A stretch of 64,000 bases of DNA from Otatea glauca (taxonomy: Eukaryota; Streptophyta; Magnoliopsida; Poales; Poaceae), in contig JAYEVK010000102.1 of NCBI GenBank assembly GCA_036346275.1, forward strand, positions 186,001 to 250,000, in the 5' to 3' direction. Position 1 is the first letter of the stretch, and each line of letters begins with the position of its first letter. Of the stretch, positions 32,161-43,100 are shown one piece after another. A program made the position numbers and the translations under genes. The notes under the pieces are model-generated. The model did not search any database, was not told the origin of the DNA, and saw only the letters and a program-made list of their open reading frames with translations.

Positions 32161-33824
32161 CTTCCCCAGCCTGTTCGAGCAGCCGTTCCCCAGCCTGTTC
32201 GGGCAGCCGTCGGCGGCTTTGGTGCCGTCGGCCAAGCCTGCGGTGACGAGGCCGCTGAAGGTCGGTGTCGTGCTCTCCGATGGCCGGGCGTAAAGGTGTC
32301 CTTTTTTTCGTATTTGTATGATTGGTGCCTATGTTCTGCACTGTTTATTTCCATAAGAACATTTGCAAGATCAATTACAATAGTTCATGAATTTTGTGTT
32401 TGCAAAATTGTTTTCGATCAACAACCTTTGCAAGATTGTTGGGTTAACTGTTGGGACCCTACTGTTTGGAGCTGTATGTCCTGACTCTTGGGCTACGATG
32501 TTAAATTCTGGCAAGATTGGTGTAGATTTGTGGCCTATTAGTGTGCCTCCTCGTGAATTTTGGATGCTTTATTCATGAATTTTTTGACAAGGGTGGCTCA
32601 ATGCTGCTATTTTTAATCTGATTCTGGAGATCACCATTGTTGTGTTCATGAATTTTCTTTTGGCTCTACCTGTCAAAAAAAGAGTAGTTTGATGCTAATG
32701 TTTGTGCATGGTCAACTGTTTTACTTGCTTAGATAGTGCTATGAGCCTATGAGGCCACGTTACTGCAGATATACTTTGTTTTAGGTATTGGTTATGGTAA
32801 ACGGTGGAATCTCAGAGCAAATTGATGTATATGTCCAGCAATGTCACTTTGTTTTTGCAAGAATTTGTAAGGAGTGTTAGTATGTTACAGAGGCTGTCCT
32901 TACTATAATCTATGCTTCGTTTTTGGTTCTGTTCAGTGGGAAAAAAGTGCAATTTCGGAGCAAGTTGTGTAAATGTTCATTTGCATTACTTGATGGACGG
33001 CTGGGAGTGATGCTGATGTGAAGTTGTGCTGGGCGGCGCGTGCCAATGATTTGCCCCTTTTGCTGGTTTGATAGATCAACTTGTTAGTTAGTTTAGTAGT
33101 CAATGTGTTCGATAAGATGGTGTAATTACTTACTTTTTTCTTAGTTCATGAGAAGACATTTTGAACATTGTGTCATAATGTGAGTTGCGGCATCTTTGGT
33201 AAGTGGACTGTTCTTGAGCTATTTGCCTAAAGGAAGTTGCGAGCCTACGAATGCCCAGAGTAATAGCAGAAAAGAATTGAAATCTGGTGGTTTAGTAAGG
33301 GGAGGGTTAGTGTCAGTTTGGTGAGAGATCTGAGCAGGACTATGTTCATCGGTGTTAGTTACAGTTGTTTCATCTTTGTATATTTTCGCTGAAGAAAGCT
33401 GATATTTTTCGACTGGTTCGTACGGTAGTCGCCACTAATAGCTTCTTTAAACTTTTAGATTCGATGCTTTTTGTCAGTTTCTCTGTTAATGTATTGGTAA
33501 ATTGTGTTTTTCTTGATCAAGAGCATTCCCCATGTAATCCTTCAATTTGTCTGATCTGGAAAATCCTCGCCAAAATCATGCTTAGATTCTAGAACTGTTT
33601 ACCACCCATAGCGCTATACTGGCCACTGACTTGTTGAGACCACCGGATATATAATTGGGTCATTGTTTATTGGAGATTAATAACATTTTCATTGTTCAGT
33701 AGTCTCAGCCAATGGATATGCTGTATATATCCATAAGATATTTCACATGTTCTTTCATTACCCTTTTCCTAATTTGCAGCTTAAGATTAGATTCTGTTTA
33801 TTAATTGATGGAAAAGTCCTACAG

Positions 33825-35296
33825 TGATAGGAAGGCAACAAGTATCGATATCGCTCTTGGATAAAACAGACTTAGTTTATCTTGGAAACGGTCTTTAGGA
33901 TCTGGGGTAACTATTCAGTCTTTTGACATTTATCTCCTGAGTTTTATGATTGAAATTCCTACCGTTTTTTCTTGTTGATTCAAATCCTGTTACACTGTAA
34001 AATTTGTGTCATTGTCACCAGCTTTCTGTTTTTCCGTGCAATGCTTGTTAACGGATATTCTCAGTTTGTCCTTTCTCAAAAAGTAGAGAACAGTTATCAA
34101 CGATAATGTTTTATGATGTTTGTCGTTGAGCCTATTGTTAGTATTTGGACCTGGCTTGAATATACTTTCTACCAAAGTGCCAATAGATGATGGTAAACAG
34201 GAGGAAACAAACTCAACCGAAAATTTTCAAGTTGAAACATCTTATCAACATTTTGCTTTTATAGGTACTCTATTGTTTCCACTGGTGGAATAGCATCCAG
34301 CCTAGAAACAGCAGGAGTTAATGTGACAAAAGTTGAAGAAATTACATATTTTCTTGAAATGGTATAAAGTGTTGTTAGTAACTGGTGCTTTTAGTGTTCT
34401 GTTGAGTATTGACTATTGACGTTAAATAAAGAGGAATATGAAATGATGTTGGCTGATTCCTTAAAAAAATGTTAGCTGTAATGAGTGAAAACATTTCATG
34501 TTCTTTGTTCATGTTCGTTTATCGTTTGGCTATTTCAGCTTGATGGAAGAGTAAAAACATTGCACCCAATTATACATGGTGGTATTTTTGCTCGAAGAGA
34601 TCAGGAGCTTCATTTGAAGTCATTAAAGGAGAATGGAATCGGTAAATTTCATTAGTCTGTCCGTTCCGTATTATCTCATTTCAGCATTGCATGCGCCTTT
34701 CAAATGTTGCATGATGAGGCCACAATCTTGCTGCTCACTTAGTTCGCCCATTGTACTATATGTGAAGTACTAACACTCTCTTTTTCAACTAAAACTCTTT
34801 TTCGGGGGCATAGGGACATTTGATGTGCTTGTGGTGAATTTGTATTCTTTCTATGGCAAAGTCACCTCTGGTGCCATTTCTTTTGAGGATGGCACTGAAA
34901 ATATTGATATTGGTGGACCCACATTGATCAGAGCTGCAGCCAAAGTAACTAACTATCCTGGTCCTTCCAAACAATTTACTGAGCAAAGTTTATTGGAGGG
35001 TTGAAATTTACGCAACATATATTCGGTGTAATGTATGGTGCTGATATTGCCATTTGAAATGGTCAGTGGTCTTTAGCAACGACAATTTCTGTTCAATTTG
35101 TTGGTCTATGTTTAACAGAACCATAAGGATGTTCTTATTGTGGTGGACCATAGTGATTATCCTGCTCTACTGGAATATCTTCAAGGAAATCAAGATGACC
35201 AGCAGTTCCAGAAGGTGTTGGCATGGAAAGCTTTTCAGCATGTTGCTTCTTATGATTCTGCTGTTTGAGAGTGGTTCTGGAAGCAATCCCACAAAG
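33825..35296 (+). pseudogene. Captured gene fragment: ATIC/PurH (IMP cyclohydrolase half)
   Basis: Five exons with consensus splice sites read as the N-terminal, MGS-like IMP cyclohydrolase half of the bifunctional AICAR formyltransferase/IMP cyclohydrolase, the last steps of IMP synthesis. Exons: 33825-33906 (LLDKTDLVYLGNGL), 34265-34361 (YSIVSTGGIASSLETAGV), 34539-34641 (LDGRVKTLHPIIHGG), 34814-34944 (TFDVLVVNLYSFYGKV, ENIDIGGPTLIRAAAK) and 35119-35296 (NHKDVLIVVDHSDYPALLEY). Codon phase is kept across the joins. In-frame stops at 33896-33898 (where family members usually have Gln) and 35266-35268 kill the frame. The formyltransferase half is absent. Introns are retained, so the capture was from DNA. 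Confidence 0.9.
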
Positions 35297-35664
35297 GTAT
35301 TAGATCTGCAATCGATTGAAAAATTCTATTGCTTTTATTGACTAACGGCTGTTTGACAATAAGCACATTATGTTGTTAAAAAAATTACATTTTTACCTAA
35401 TCCAACATTTCATTCAAGGAGATCATCGAGTTCCACAAAATCATGAATTAATGACACGCTAAGACGAGGCCCTCCGAAAATTTCAAAATTCCATATAAGT
35501 CTGCTTTTTTCAAGCAGCCTGTCCCAAAAAATTCAAGAATTATATCCAAACCCCCTTTTTTCCTCGAGAGGACCTCCTAAAAAAATCTGTAACTTTATTG
35601 TGAGCGCGCGATTTTCACCCACTGAACGCGTGATGGCTAGCGCGGCGTGCGCCGCGCCCACATA

Positions 35665-36370
35665 TCTAGTACTATATATAGCGGGGAGGATTCCTGCGCA
35701 AGAACTGGCGCCACGTCAACAGATTAGCGGAGAGGCCCTCCGAAAAATTTGAAATCGCGTTTAGGTCCTCCGGTCGGTTTTTAACAGAAAAGATCCGAAA
35801 AAACCAAAATTACATGTTGATCCCTCTGTGGTTTACGTTCAGGTCCTATCAATGAGAAAAAACACAGATTCGTCGAAGGTTTATAGCAGTCCATAGATTC
35901 GCCGACGGGTTCTACCGACCTGTTTAAAAAAAAAACAAACACGAAAACCAGAATTACACGAAAAAAAATTAATGACATTTAAATCCCTCCGCAGTTTTCT
36001 CTAAAAAATTTCAGATTCGTTGACGGTTTATAGCATTCCATAGATTCGCCGACGGGCCCTACCAACCCGTTTTTTTAAGAAAACAAACACGAAAACCAAA
36101 ATTACACAAAAAAAATTATGTTTAAATCCCTCTGTGGTTTTCTCAAAAAAATTCCACAGATTCTTCGACGGCTCCTAGCAATCCACATGTTCGCCGATGG
36201 CTCCTAGCAACCCATTTTTTTTAATAAAAAAGCAGAAAACCGAAGTTACGCGTTTTTTTAGGAATATTCGTCGGACCAAATTTCACCTATCGAATTTTCC
36301 AAATTTAGCACGTCACAACTTCGTATGCCAAAATTTGGCACTACGCAGCGTAGCGCGTGACCCTGGCTAG
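35665..36370 (+). mobile_element. Short Helitron, second copy
   Basis: It begins TCTAGTACTATATATAGCG after an A (35664) and ends GACCCTGGCTAG before a T (36371). A perfect 6-bp hairpin (CTACGC-A-GCGTAG, 36341-36353) lies near the end. It is a sister of 384-1364 but shorter (706 bp). Its first five bases, TCTAG, overlap the CTAG terminus of Helitron A. Confidence 0.8.
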
Positions 36371-38036
36371 TAACTCTTATTCCTAAACCAGTTTACTTGC
36401 TAAATGCATAGGCCTCAGTTAATACAACGGCAGATAAAACTTACCTGAAATTTCAATGTCACATTGTTAGAAGCACACACATACAACATATGCCATTACG
36501 ATTGTGAAATCTTGACCATAATTAAATGATTAAGATTCAGAATCTTGTCCTATTATCATTAGATGATGACGATATGTATAATATCTTATACTTATCATCC
36601 TACCAGAGAAAAAAAAATCAAAGTTCCAATGATTTACAATGAAAATGAAGTGATATTTTAATACAATTCCACTATTTTACACCTAACTTTCTTCAACCAT
36701 CAGGAAATATTTGATAGTTCAAATGAATAACCATGTATCAAGGCCAACCGAAAAGTCAATAGAGTCCTTGGTAGTGTTCAGGAAAACTAATAAAGACAAC
36801 AACTACCCAGTTATAGAAGGTATGGGGAAATTGCAGCTGCAGGTGGGAAATCCCTGCAATTTCACGTATGATTTAGTCAGAAATATTGCTGAATCCAGGT
36901 TGATTCCAACTTTGCATTAGTAATTTCAATGAAAATGTCAGAGAAGCATCTAACTTAGAACGGAACAAGAAATTGCATATATCTGTTACTTTAAACACAG
37001 ATAGCTTACTTCTATGGCACCTATAGAACCTCATTGTGTGCTGCTGGTACCCCTACCACCAATGGGACATGGCAAGCGAAAATGGAGGCAAAAGCAATTA
37101 TGCAACCCATGCTCGGACATGGGAGGGACAAGGCACTATACAGTGGCAGCATGCAGTAATCAGCAGTCGCTAATAGCAAATGACGAGGAGGCACACTGAG
37201 GCATAAAAGTGGGGGAACGAGCAAGCAACAACTATCCCAAAATGTGAAAAAGGAGGGGGCCAAGTTGATCAGAGGGATGAGACGAGGAGCAAATCAAGCA
37301 TGTTCTGGAATGAGTTGACCTAATCAGTTTGTGATTGTGTGGTAGAGGAAGAAGATTTTGGGGAACAGTGGAGGGGAAACAGAAGGGAGGCTCCAAAAAG
37401 GAAAGTGTCGGTGCCATTGGCAATGGAGGTTTCTAGGCAGGGCTTGAGTCCTTTGCAGCTTTGCTTACTGAGTTTGAGGGACATGCCAACCTCAGAATTC
37501 AGGAGGGTCGCAGGTTCAAGAGGATAGGCGAATCCCAGAAGTTCTGGCTGTAGGGTTACCTTGACTGAGGCAGATATCACTTCCACATAATTGATCAGTG
37601 GCTGGGTTATCTAGTATATGCTTTGGGGGAAAAAAAGAAAGGTATATCCAAATTCAAAACTGTTGCATTTTGACTGTAATAGAGTTCAAGTAGTTGATAG
37701 CGCCAGTCTAAGTAGTTATCTCTGTTCTCTTTCGAAGATGTAGTAAAAATTCTCGAGTAATAATAGTACGGAAAAATCTAGTCCCTACCTGTTTGCTAAA
37801 ATTTGTCGACCTCTGGAATCCACAGGTTTCCACGAAATTGAACCCTGAACTCCTCAGAATAACTTCATATTACTAACCTTTCAAGTTTCTTTTTCAATTA
37901 TACGATTTCAGCAAACCATATTTTTCCAAATCAGGAATAGGAAAATCGGTTCATCTGGCAATCGCCTGGCAATCACAAGTGGTCTCAAATCAACTGGTTT
38001 AACAGGCAATATGTGGACATCAATAAACTATGAGAG
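36371..38036. other. Gene-poor region, no supported coding sequence
   Basis: Only short ORFs without domains occur. The part 37000-37600 is closer to 50% GC and may contain an old gene or transposon fragment, but no splice or domain signal supports it. Confidence 0.4.
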
Positions 38037-38169
38037 GTGCTTCCATGCTTCTCTTTTTTACAGTTGCACAAATATTAAAGCATGAATAAAGGATAGATGG
38101 TGATTACTTACCCCTTCGTTTGCTTCAAGATTTGTGTAACTTGTATTAGGAGAAAAAGCATTGAAGCAC
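38037..38169. mobile_element. 133-bp MITE-like element, copy 1
   Basis: The ends are inverted repeats: GTGCTTCCATGCTT on the left and AAGCATTGAAGCAC on the right. Including the outer bases, the inverted repeat may extend to TATGAG. A second copy of equal length lies at 38652-38784. There is no coding capacity. Confidence 0.65.
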
Positions 38170-38651
38170 TGCTCATAAACTATTCCAAGAACAATATTCA
38201 ATAAAATGATATGTTTTACCTCAATTATATGTTCAGTAATTTCCTACATTAATCATTACGGTCATTGACCCTTCTTGGTGCTGTCCAGGCATCATATTGC
38301 TCTTGTTTATATTTGATACCAAATAATACAGGGAAGCAACGTTGCAGCCAACAGCGATACTTCACAAGCTGCATAGCAAGTGTACTCTCAAACTGGTTCC
38401 ATAACAAGCAGCAGTGGCAAGGATTTCATCATGGCTCGAGTGTATGACTGTACTAGTTATAAGATACTCCAAAATGAGTTCCATAAATTTTTTTGTCAAA
38501 GTCCACTTTTTATAGTATTATTTGTGTATATAGTCAGTTTAATGAAAAAAAGATATATAGCAAAAATAAAATGCTCCAATGGAAATTTTTCAACCATGGC
38601 GGTAGGTCACCGGTTATTTTGCAAAAAGGATCCCGTAGTTCCACAAGAGAG

Positions 38652-38784
38652 GTGCTTCAATGCTTTTCTTTTTGACAGTTGCACAAATATTAAAGTATGA
38701 ATAAATGGTAGATGGTGATTACTTACTCTTTCGTTTGTTTCAAAATTTATACAACTTGTATTAAGAGGGAAAGCATTGAAGCAC
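38652..38784. mobile_element. 133-bp MITE-like element, copy 2
   Basis: The ends GTGCTTCAATGCTTT and AAAGCATTGAAGCAC are perfect inverted repeats. The interior (CAGTTGCACAAATATTAAAG, GGTGATTACTTAC) matches copy 1 closely. The two lie in the same orientation 482 bp apart. Confidence 0.7.
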
Positions 38785-39459
38785 TTCTCGTTCCACAAAT
38801 TTGACATGGGTTCTCCACCTTTTTTTTTGCAAAAAAGACATGGGGTTCTGCAAATAAACCGACAACTTCTAGCCAGCCTAATTTTTAAAAAACCCCGTGA
38901 AAACTAAAATTATGTTTAGATCCTTTTACCGTTTTTTTGCATAAAGGACCAGACCAAAATTTGCACGGCAGGACGCACTACACTTCCTAGTATTACTTGT
39001 CGGTGAACCAGTAGCAGCTAGTAGTTTCTTAGATCAGGAGCAGAAAATGACCAGCAGATCAGGGTATCTTTTTTTTCTGAACAAAAGAAAAGGAGAAAAG
39101 TTCAGGGGATCTAGCTGGGAGCAGAGCGTAAAGACAAGAGTTACGAGACGAAAACTTATCAACTCCAGAAGTAACTCGTAGAGAAGAGAGAATTTCCAAA
39201 CCAGAGAAGAGCAGAGGGCAGTGCACAAGAAGAAGGAGGAGGAGGAGAAGCAAAAGAAGGAGAAGAAGAAGAAGGAGAAGATCCTTGATACAATCCAAGA
39301 ACAAAGCAAGAAGCTACAGGACGATCTAGATTGTCCCTACAAGTACCTCAGCCCTAGCAAAATTCAGTCAGGAGGTTAATGGAAGCATAAAGCATTACAA
39401 GAAAGTTAAATATATATGCTCTGTATGCATCTATGATGATGATCCCACTCATCAATCAG
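38785..39459. other. 3' side of the small gene, with a purine-rich tract
   Basis: A GAA/GGA-rich tract at about 39225-39285 produces Leu- and Phe-rich ORFs on the minus strand that are artefacts. The stretch next to 39459 is the likely 3' untranslated region of the small minus-strand gene. No other gene is seen. Confidence 0.45.
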
Positions 39460-39699
39460 TCAATCGATGCTGACGACGCCCATCTCCTGGCACTCGACGA
39501 TGCTGTCGAGGCTGGGCCGCCTCCCGTCGCCTCCGCCGGCGGCGGCGCGGGCGTCGCGCTTGCGGGCCATCTCCTGGAGCACGTCATCGAGGCTGCGGTC
39601 GCCGGCCTTGAGCTGCGCCATGAGCCACTCCAGCTCCGCCTTGGTCAGCACCATCTTCACCTTGAGCACCGACCCTTCCTCCTCCTCGCCGCAACTCAT
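39460..39699 (-). CDS. Small conserved plant protein of unknown function
   Basis: This is a 79-aa frame starting MSCGEEEEGSVLKVKM with stop at 39460. It has an acidic N-terminus and a predicted amphipathic helix (VLTKAELEWLMAQLKAG, DDVLQEMARKRD), then a low-complexity Ala/Gly stretch and SLDSIVECQEMG. The composition and the KVKMVLTKAELE pattern resemble a family of small uncharacterised plant proteins, but I cannot name it firmly. The ATG at 39699 was chosen because an in-phase acidic lead precedes the helix; the Met of MVLTK is an alternative. A Copia element is inserted 117 bp upstream, between the ATG and a TATA box now at 44747-44754, so expression is likely altered. Confidence 0.65.
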   Translation of the reverse strand: MSCGEEEEGSVLKVKMVLTKAELEWLMAQLKAGDRSLDDVLQEMARKRDARAAAGGGDGRRPSLDSIVECQEMGVVSID

Positions 39700-39816
39700 C
39701 TCCCTCCTCTACAGCTGCACTATGCCTTCTCCCGGCTGGTAGACGCCGCCGCTCTGCAGGCAGTTACTCATGGCCGGCTAACTGCACCAAGCTCAAGCTT
39801 TGGTTGGCTGCACCGC

Positions 39817-40109
39817 TGTTGAAAGTAAACCTTGGGTGCTAAGTTTAGTATTTTACTTAGTTTGGTAAGTTACTAATATTAGGCTATACGTGATTGATTC
39901 TAGCAGATTTGTAGGGATGTAATTTCCTTTCCATGTAATTTCCTTTCCATGTAATGTTCTATTTAAGCAAGGCAATAGACACAAGAAAATGTATCCAATT
40001 GGAAGCACCAAAACATCAGAGTGAGCAGTAGAAACGTGAGTTTCTTGTGTTGTGTTGGTTGTAATCTCGCCGGCAACGTGTGCGTTGTCTCTCCGGCAAG
40101 GTTCTAACA
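39817..40109 (+). repeat. 5' LTR of Copia 2
   Basis: This 293-bp LTR carries a short internal duplication of TTTCCTTTCCATGTAA. Compared with the 3' LTR, the differences include TTTTACTTAG/TTTTCCTTAG, CTATACG/CTATGCG and CTCGCCGG/CTCGTCGG. Confidence 0.94.
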
Positions 40110-40111
40110 AT

Positions 40112-40123
40112 TGGTATCAGAGC
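40112..40123 (+). promoter_or_regulatory. Primer-binding site of Copia 2 (initiator tRNA-Met)
   Basis: TGGTATCAGAGC lies 2 bp after the 5' LTR and matches the complement of the 3' end of plant initiator tRNA-Met, the standard primer of Copia elements. Confidence 0.9.
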
Positions 40124-40147
40124 CGCGGTTGCGGCTAGGGCCTGAAG

Positions 40148-43100
40148 ATGTCGAAAGACAGCACCTCCAAAGATGGAGTGGTGGTCCAGCGGGTGATTCG
40201 TGAGGTGGGCGCCGGGAGTAGCTACCCCGTCCTCACCAAGACCAACTACTCCGACTGGGCACTCCTGATGAAGGTGAAATTGAGGGCCAGGGCTCTCTGG
40301 AACGTCATCAAGGACGGCGGCACCGATACTCAGGAGGAGATGCTGGCGCTGGACGCTCTATGCGGAGCGGTGCCACCGGAGATGGTGCCGACCATCGCCA
40401 GGATGGAAACGGCAAAGGAGGCCTGGGACACGATCGCGACCCTAAGGGTCGGGGATGATCGCGTGAAGAAGTCGACGGCGCAACAGCTGCGCCGGAAATT
40501 CGACCTTGCCACGTTCGAAGACGGCGAGACCGTCGAGGACTTCGCTCCGATCGAACAATATGGCGGCACATCTTGCCACCTTGGGTGAGGAGGTCAAGGA
40601 TGCCGAAATCGTCACCAAGATACTTCGAAGCCTGCCATCCCGTTTCAAGCAGATCGCAATTGCGATCAAGACCTTGTTGGATGTGTCGACCATGACGGTC
40701 GCCGATCTGACGGGGCGGCTGAAGGAAGCAGAGGAGGCGTTCAAGAAGCGCCGCATCGCTACAAAGACGAGGGAAGGTCACCTCACGGAGGAGGAGTGGG
40801 ACGCGCGTCGGAAGAAGCGCGAGGTGGAGAACCACTCCGGCGGCGGCACAAGTGGTGGACGAGGCGGAACAGGACGTCGGGGAGGAGGACGAAGAGGACG
40901 CGGGCGCGCGCGCGGCAACATGTCACCGGGTGGGCCGTCGAATTCAAATAAGCCCACCGGCGACGAGTGCCGGCGCTGCGGGAAGATGGGCCACTGGGCC
41001 CGTGAATGCCGATCTCGGCCCAAGCGGGAGCAAGCCCACACCGTTCAAGAGGAGGAGGAAGCCTCACTTCGCCGCAAAGTCGCCGCCCATTCCCCGTCTC
41101 CAACGAAATCCGCCGCACCTCACCGGACGGGATCCGTGAACTCACCATCGGCAGTGTTTTTTCGCAGAACACTTTGGTGTGGCAGGACAAGGAGCACAAG
41201 CATGGCGACCCCGAGGCGCAGGCGGCGTCGAGCACCCAGATCGAGATCTGGGAGCAGAAGGTGTTCGCCCAACTCGGAGAAGAGAAGGACCGGGAGGCGG
41301 AACACGGGTCCTGGACACCGGCGCCACAAACCATATGTCCGGATCCAGGGGCGCGTTTCGGGGATGGACACGGCGGTACTCGGCACCGTCCGGTTCGGCG
41401 ACGACTCCGTAGCACGGATCGAAGGGCGCGGCACCGTCACTTTCGTCTGCAAGAATGGCGAGCTCCGGTCATTCTCTAGAGTCTACTTCATCCCCCGACT
41501 GACGACGAACATAGTCAGCGTTGGACAGCTCGACGAAGGGGATTACAAAATCAACATTGAAGTGGGGTGATGAAGATCCGAGAGCCCGACGGAGGCTATT
41601 GGCGAGGGTGACTCGGCACCAACCGGTTGTACACGCTCCACGTCAAAATTGCGGAGACAAGATGCTTGGCGGTGCGCAGCCGAGGCGATGAGGTGGCATG
41701 GCGCTGGCACGAGCGGTTCGGGCACGTCAACATAGCGGCGCTCCGGAAGCTAGCTCGGGAGGAGCTGGTGCGCGGCCTGCCCCTGCTCGGGCAACTTGAG
41801 CAGCTGTGCGAGGCATGCCAGGCTGGCAAGCAACGTCGCACCTCGTTCCGGCCAGCGGAGTTCCGAGCGAGAAGTGCCTCGGTGGTGCACGGCGACTGCG
41901 GCGGTCCAATTGCGCCGGCGACACCGAGAGGTAACAAGTTTTTCTTGCTCCTGGTGGACGATTTCAGCAGATACATGTGGGTAGCCGCGATCCCGTCCAA
42001 GGATCGTGCCGCGGCTGCCATTAAAGAAATCCAGGCTCGCGCTGAGGGCGAGTCGGGACTCAAGCTGAAGGCGCTCCGCACTGACCGCGGCTGCGAATTC
42101 ACCGCCGCCGATTTCGCGGAATCTGCGCATCCGAAGGGTCTGCGCAAAGACACCGCGCCATATAGCCCGCAACAGAACGGCGTCGTCGAGCGTCGAAATG
42201 GCACGGTGGTGGCGACAGCGAGAAGTATGCTCAAGGCGAAAGGATTGCCCGGCTGGCTCTGGGGTGAAGCGGTAAGCACGGCCGTGTATGTGTTGAACCG
42301 GTGCCCGACGAAGAGCGTGGATGGCATGACGCCATTCGAGGCATGGCACGGCAAGAAGCCGGCCGTGCACCACCTCAAGACCTTCGGGTGCATCATGTAT
42401 GTACGGAACACATCGCCGCATCTGAAGAAGCTCGAGGATCGTGGGCGCAAGATGGTCTTCATCGGCTACGAGCGCGGCTCCAGGCGCGTCGCTGCTCGAC
42501 CCCATCACGGCGTCTCCATGTGACACGCGACGTGGTGTTCGACGAGAACGCCAGTGGGGATCGACAAAGAGCGGCGACATCGGCGAGCCAAACGGTGGCG
42601 ACGACATCTTCACAATCGAGTACGCGACCACAACCCAGGCAGCACCGGCGGTCGACATGGTGGAGGCAGCGCCGGAACATCAGGCTCCAGTCGGGGCCGA
42701 CGATGTCGCGAACCAGGACGTCGAGATCGACGACGTGAACCTAGATGCGGACCACGACGACGACGCGCCTCTCCGGTTCCGCAGCATCAACGACATAATC
42801 GGGCTAGCCTCGCCACGCGGGTTCGCACCACGCGTTCTGGTGACTGAGGAGCTGAACACGGTAAGCGCTGACGAGCCTGCCTCATTCGCCGAGGCAGAAC
42901 GCAGTCCCAGCTGGAGGAAGGCGATGATGGAGGAGATGGAGTCCATCGAGGAGAACGGCACGTGGTGCCTCGCCGACCTTCCACCCAGCCGCAAGGTGAT
43001 CGGGGTGAAATGGGTGTACAAGGTGAAGAGGGACGAGCACGGGCGGTGTCGGCACAAGGCACGCCTCGTGGTGAAGGGCTACGCACAGACGCGGCATCGA

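Larger units (their letters stand above)
31890..35669 (+). mobile_element. Helitron A, carrying ATIC/PurH exons
   Basis: The start (TCGAGTACTCCGTATATTAAG) and next 60 bp match the start of Helitron B at 48969 (both contain CGTATAT and GTCCACGTCGC). The end is a perfect GC hairpin (GCGCGGC-GTGC-GCCGCGC, about 35640-35657), then CCACATAT, CTAG (35666-35669) and a T, a textbook Helitron 3' terminus that Helitron B shares. The base before the 5' TC is G, not the expected A, so the exact start is less certain than the end. Inside are a tRNA-like segment and a spliced gene fragment. No Rep/helicase coding was seen. Confidence 0.75.

Noticed and set aside
39034..39309. Minus-strand ORFs with Leu- or Phe-rich runs, membrane-like
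   Set aside because: They derive from the GAA/GGA purine tract on plus; there is no start context, homology or conserved frame.
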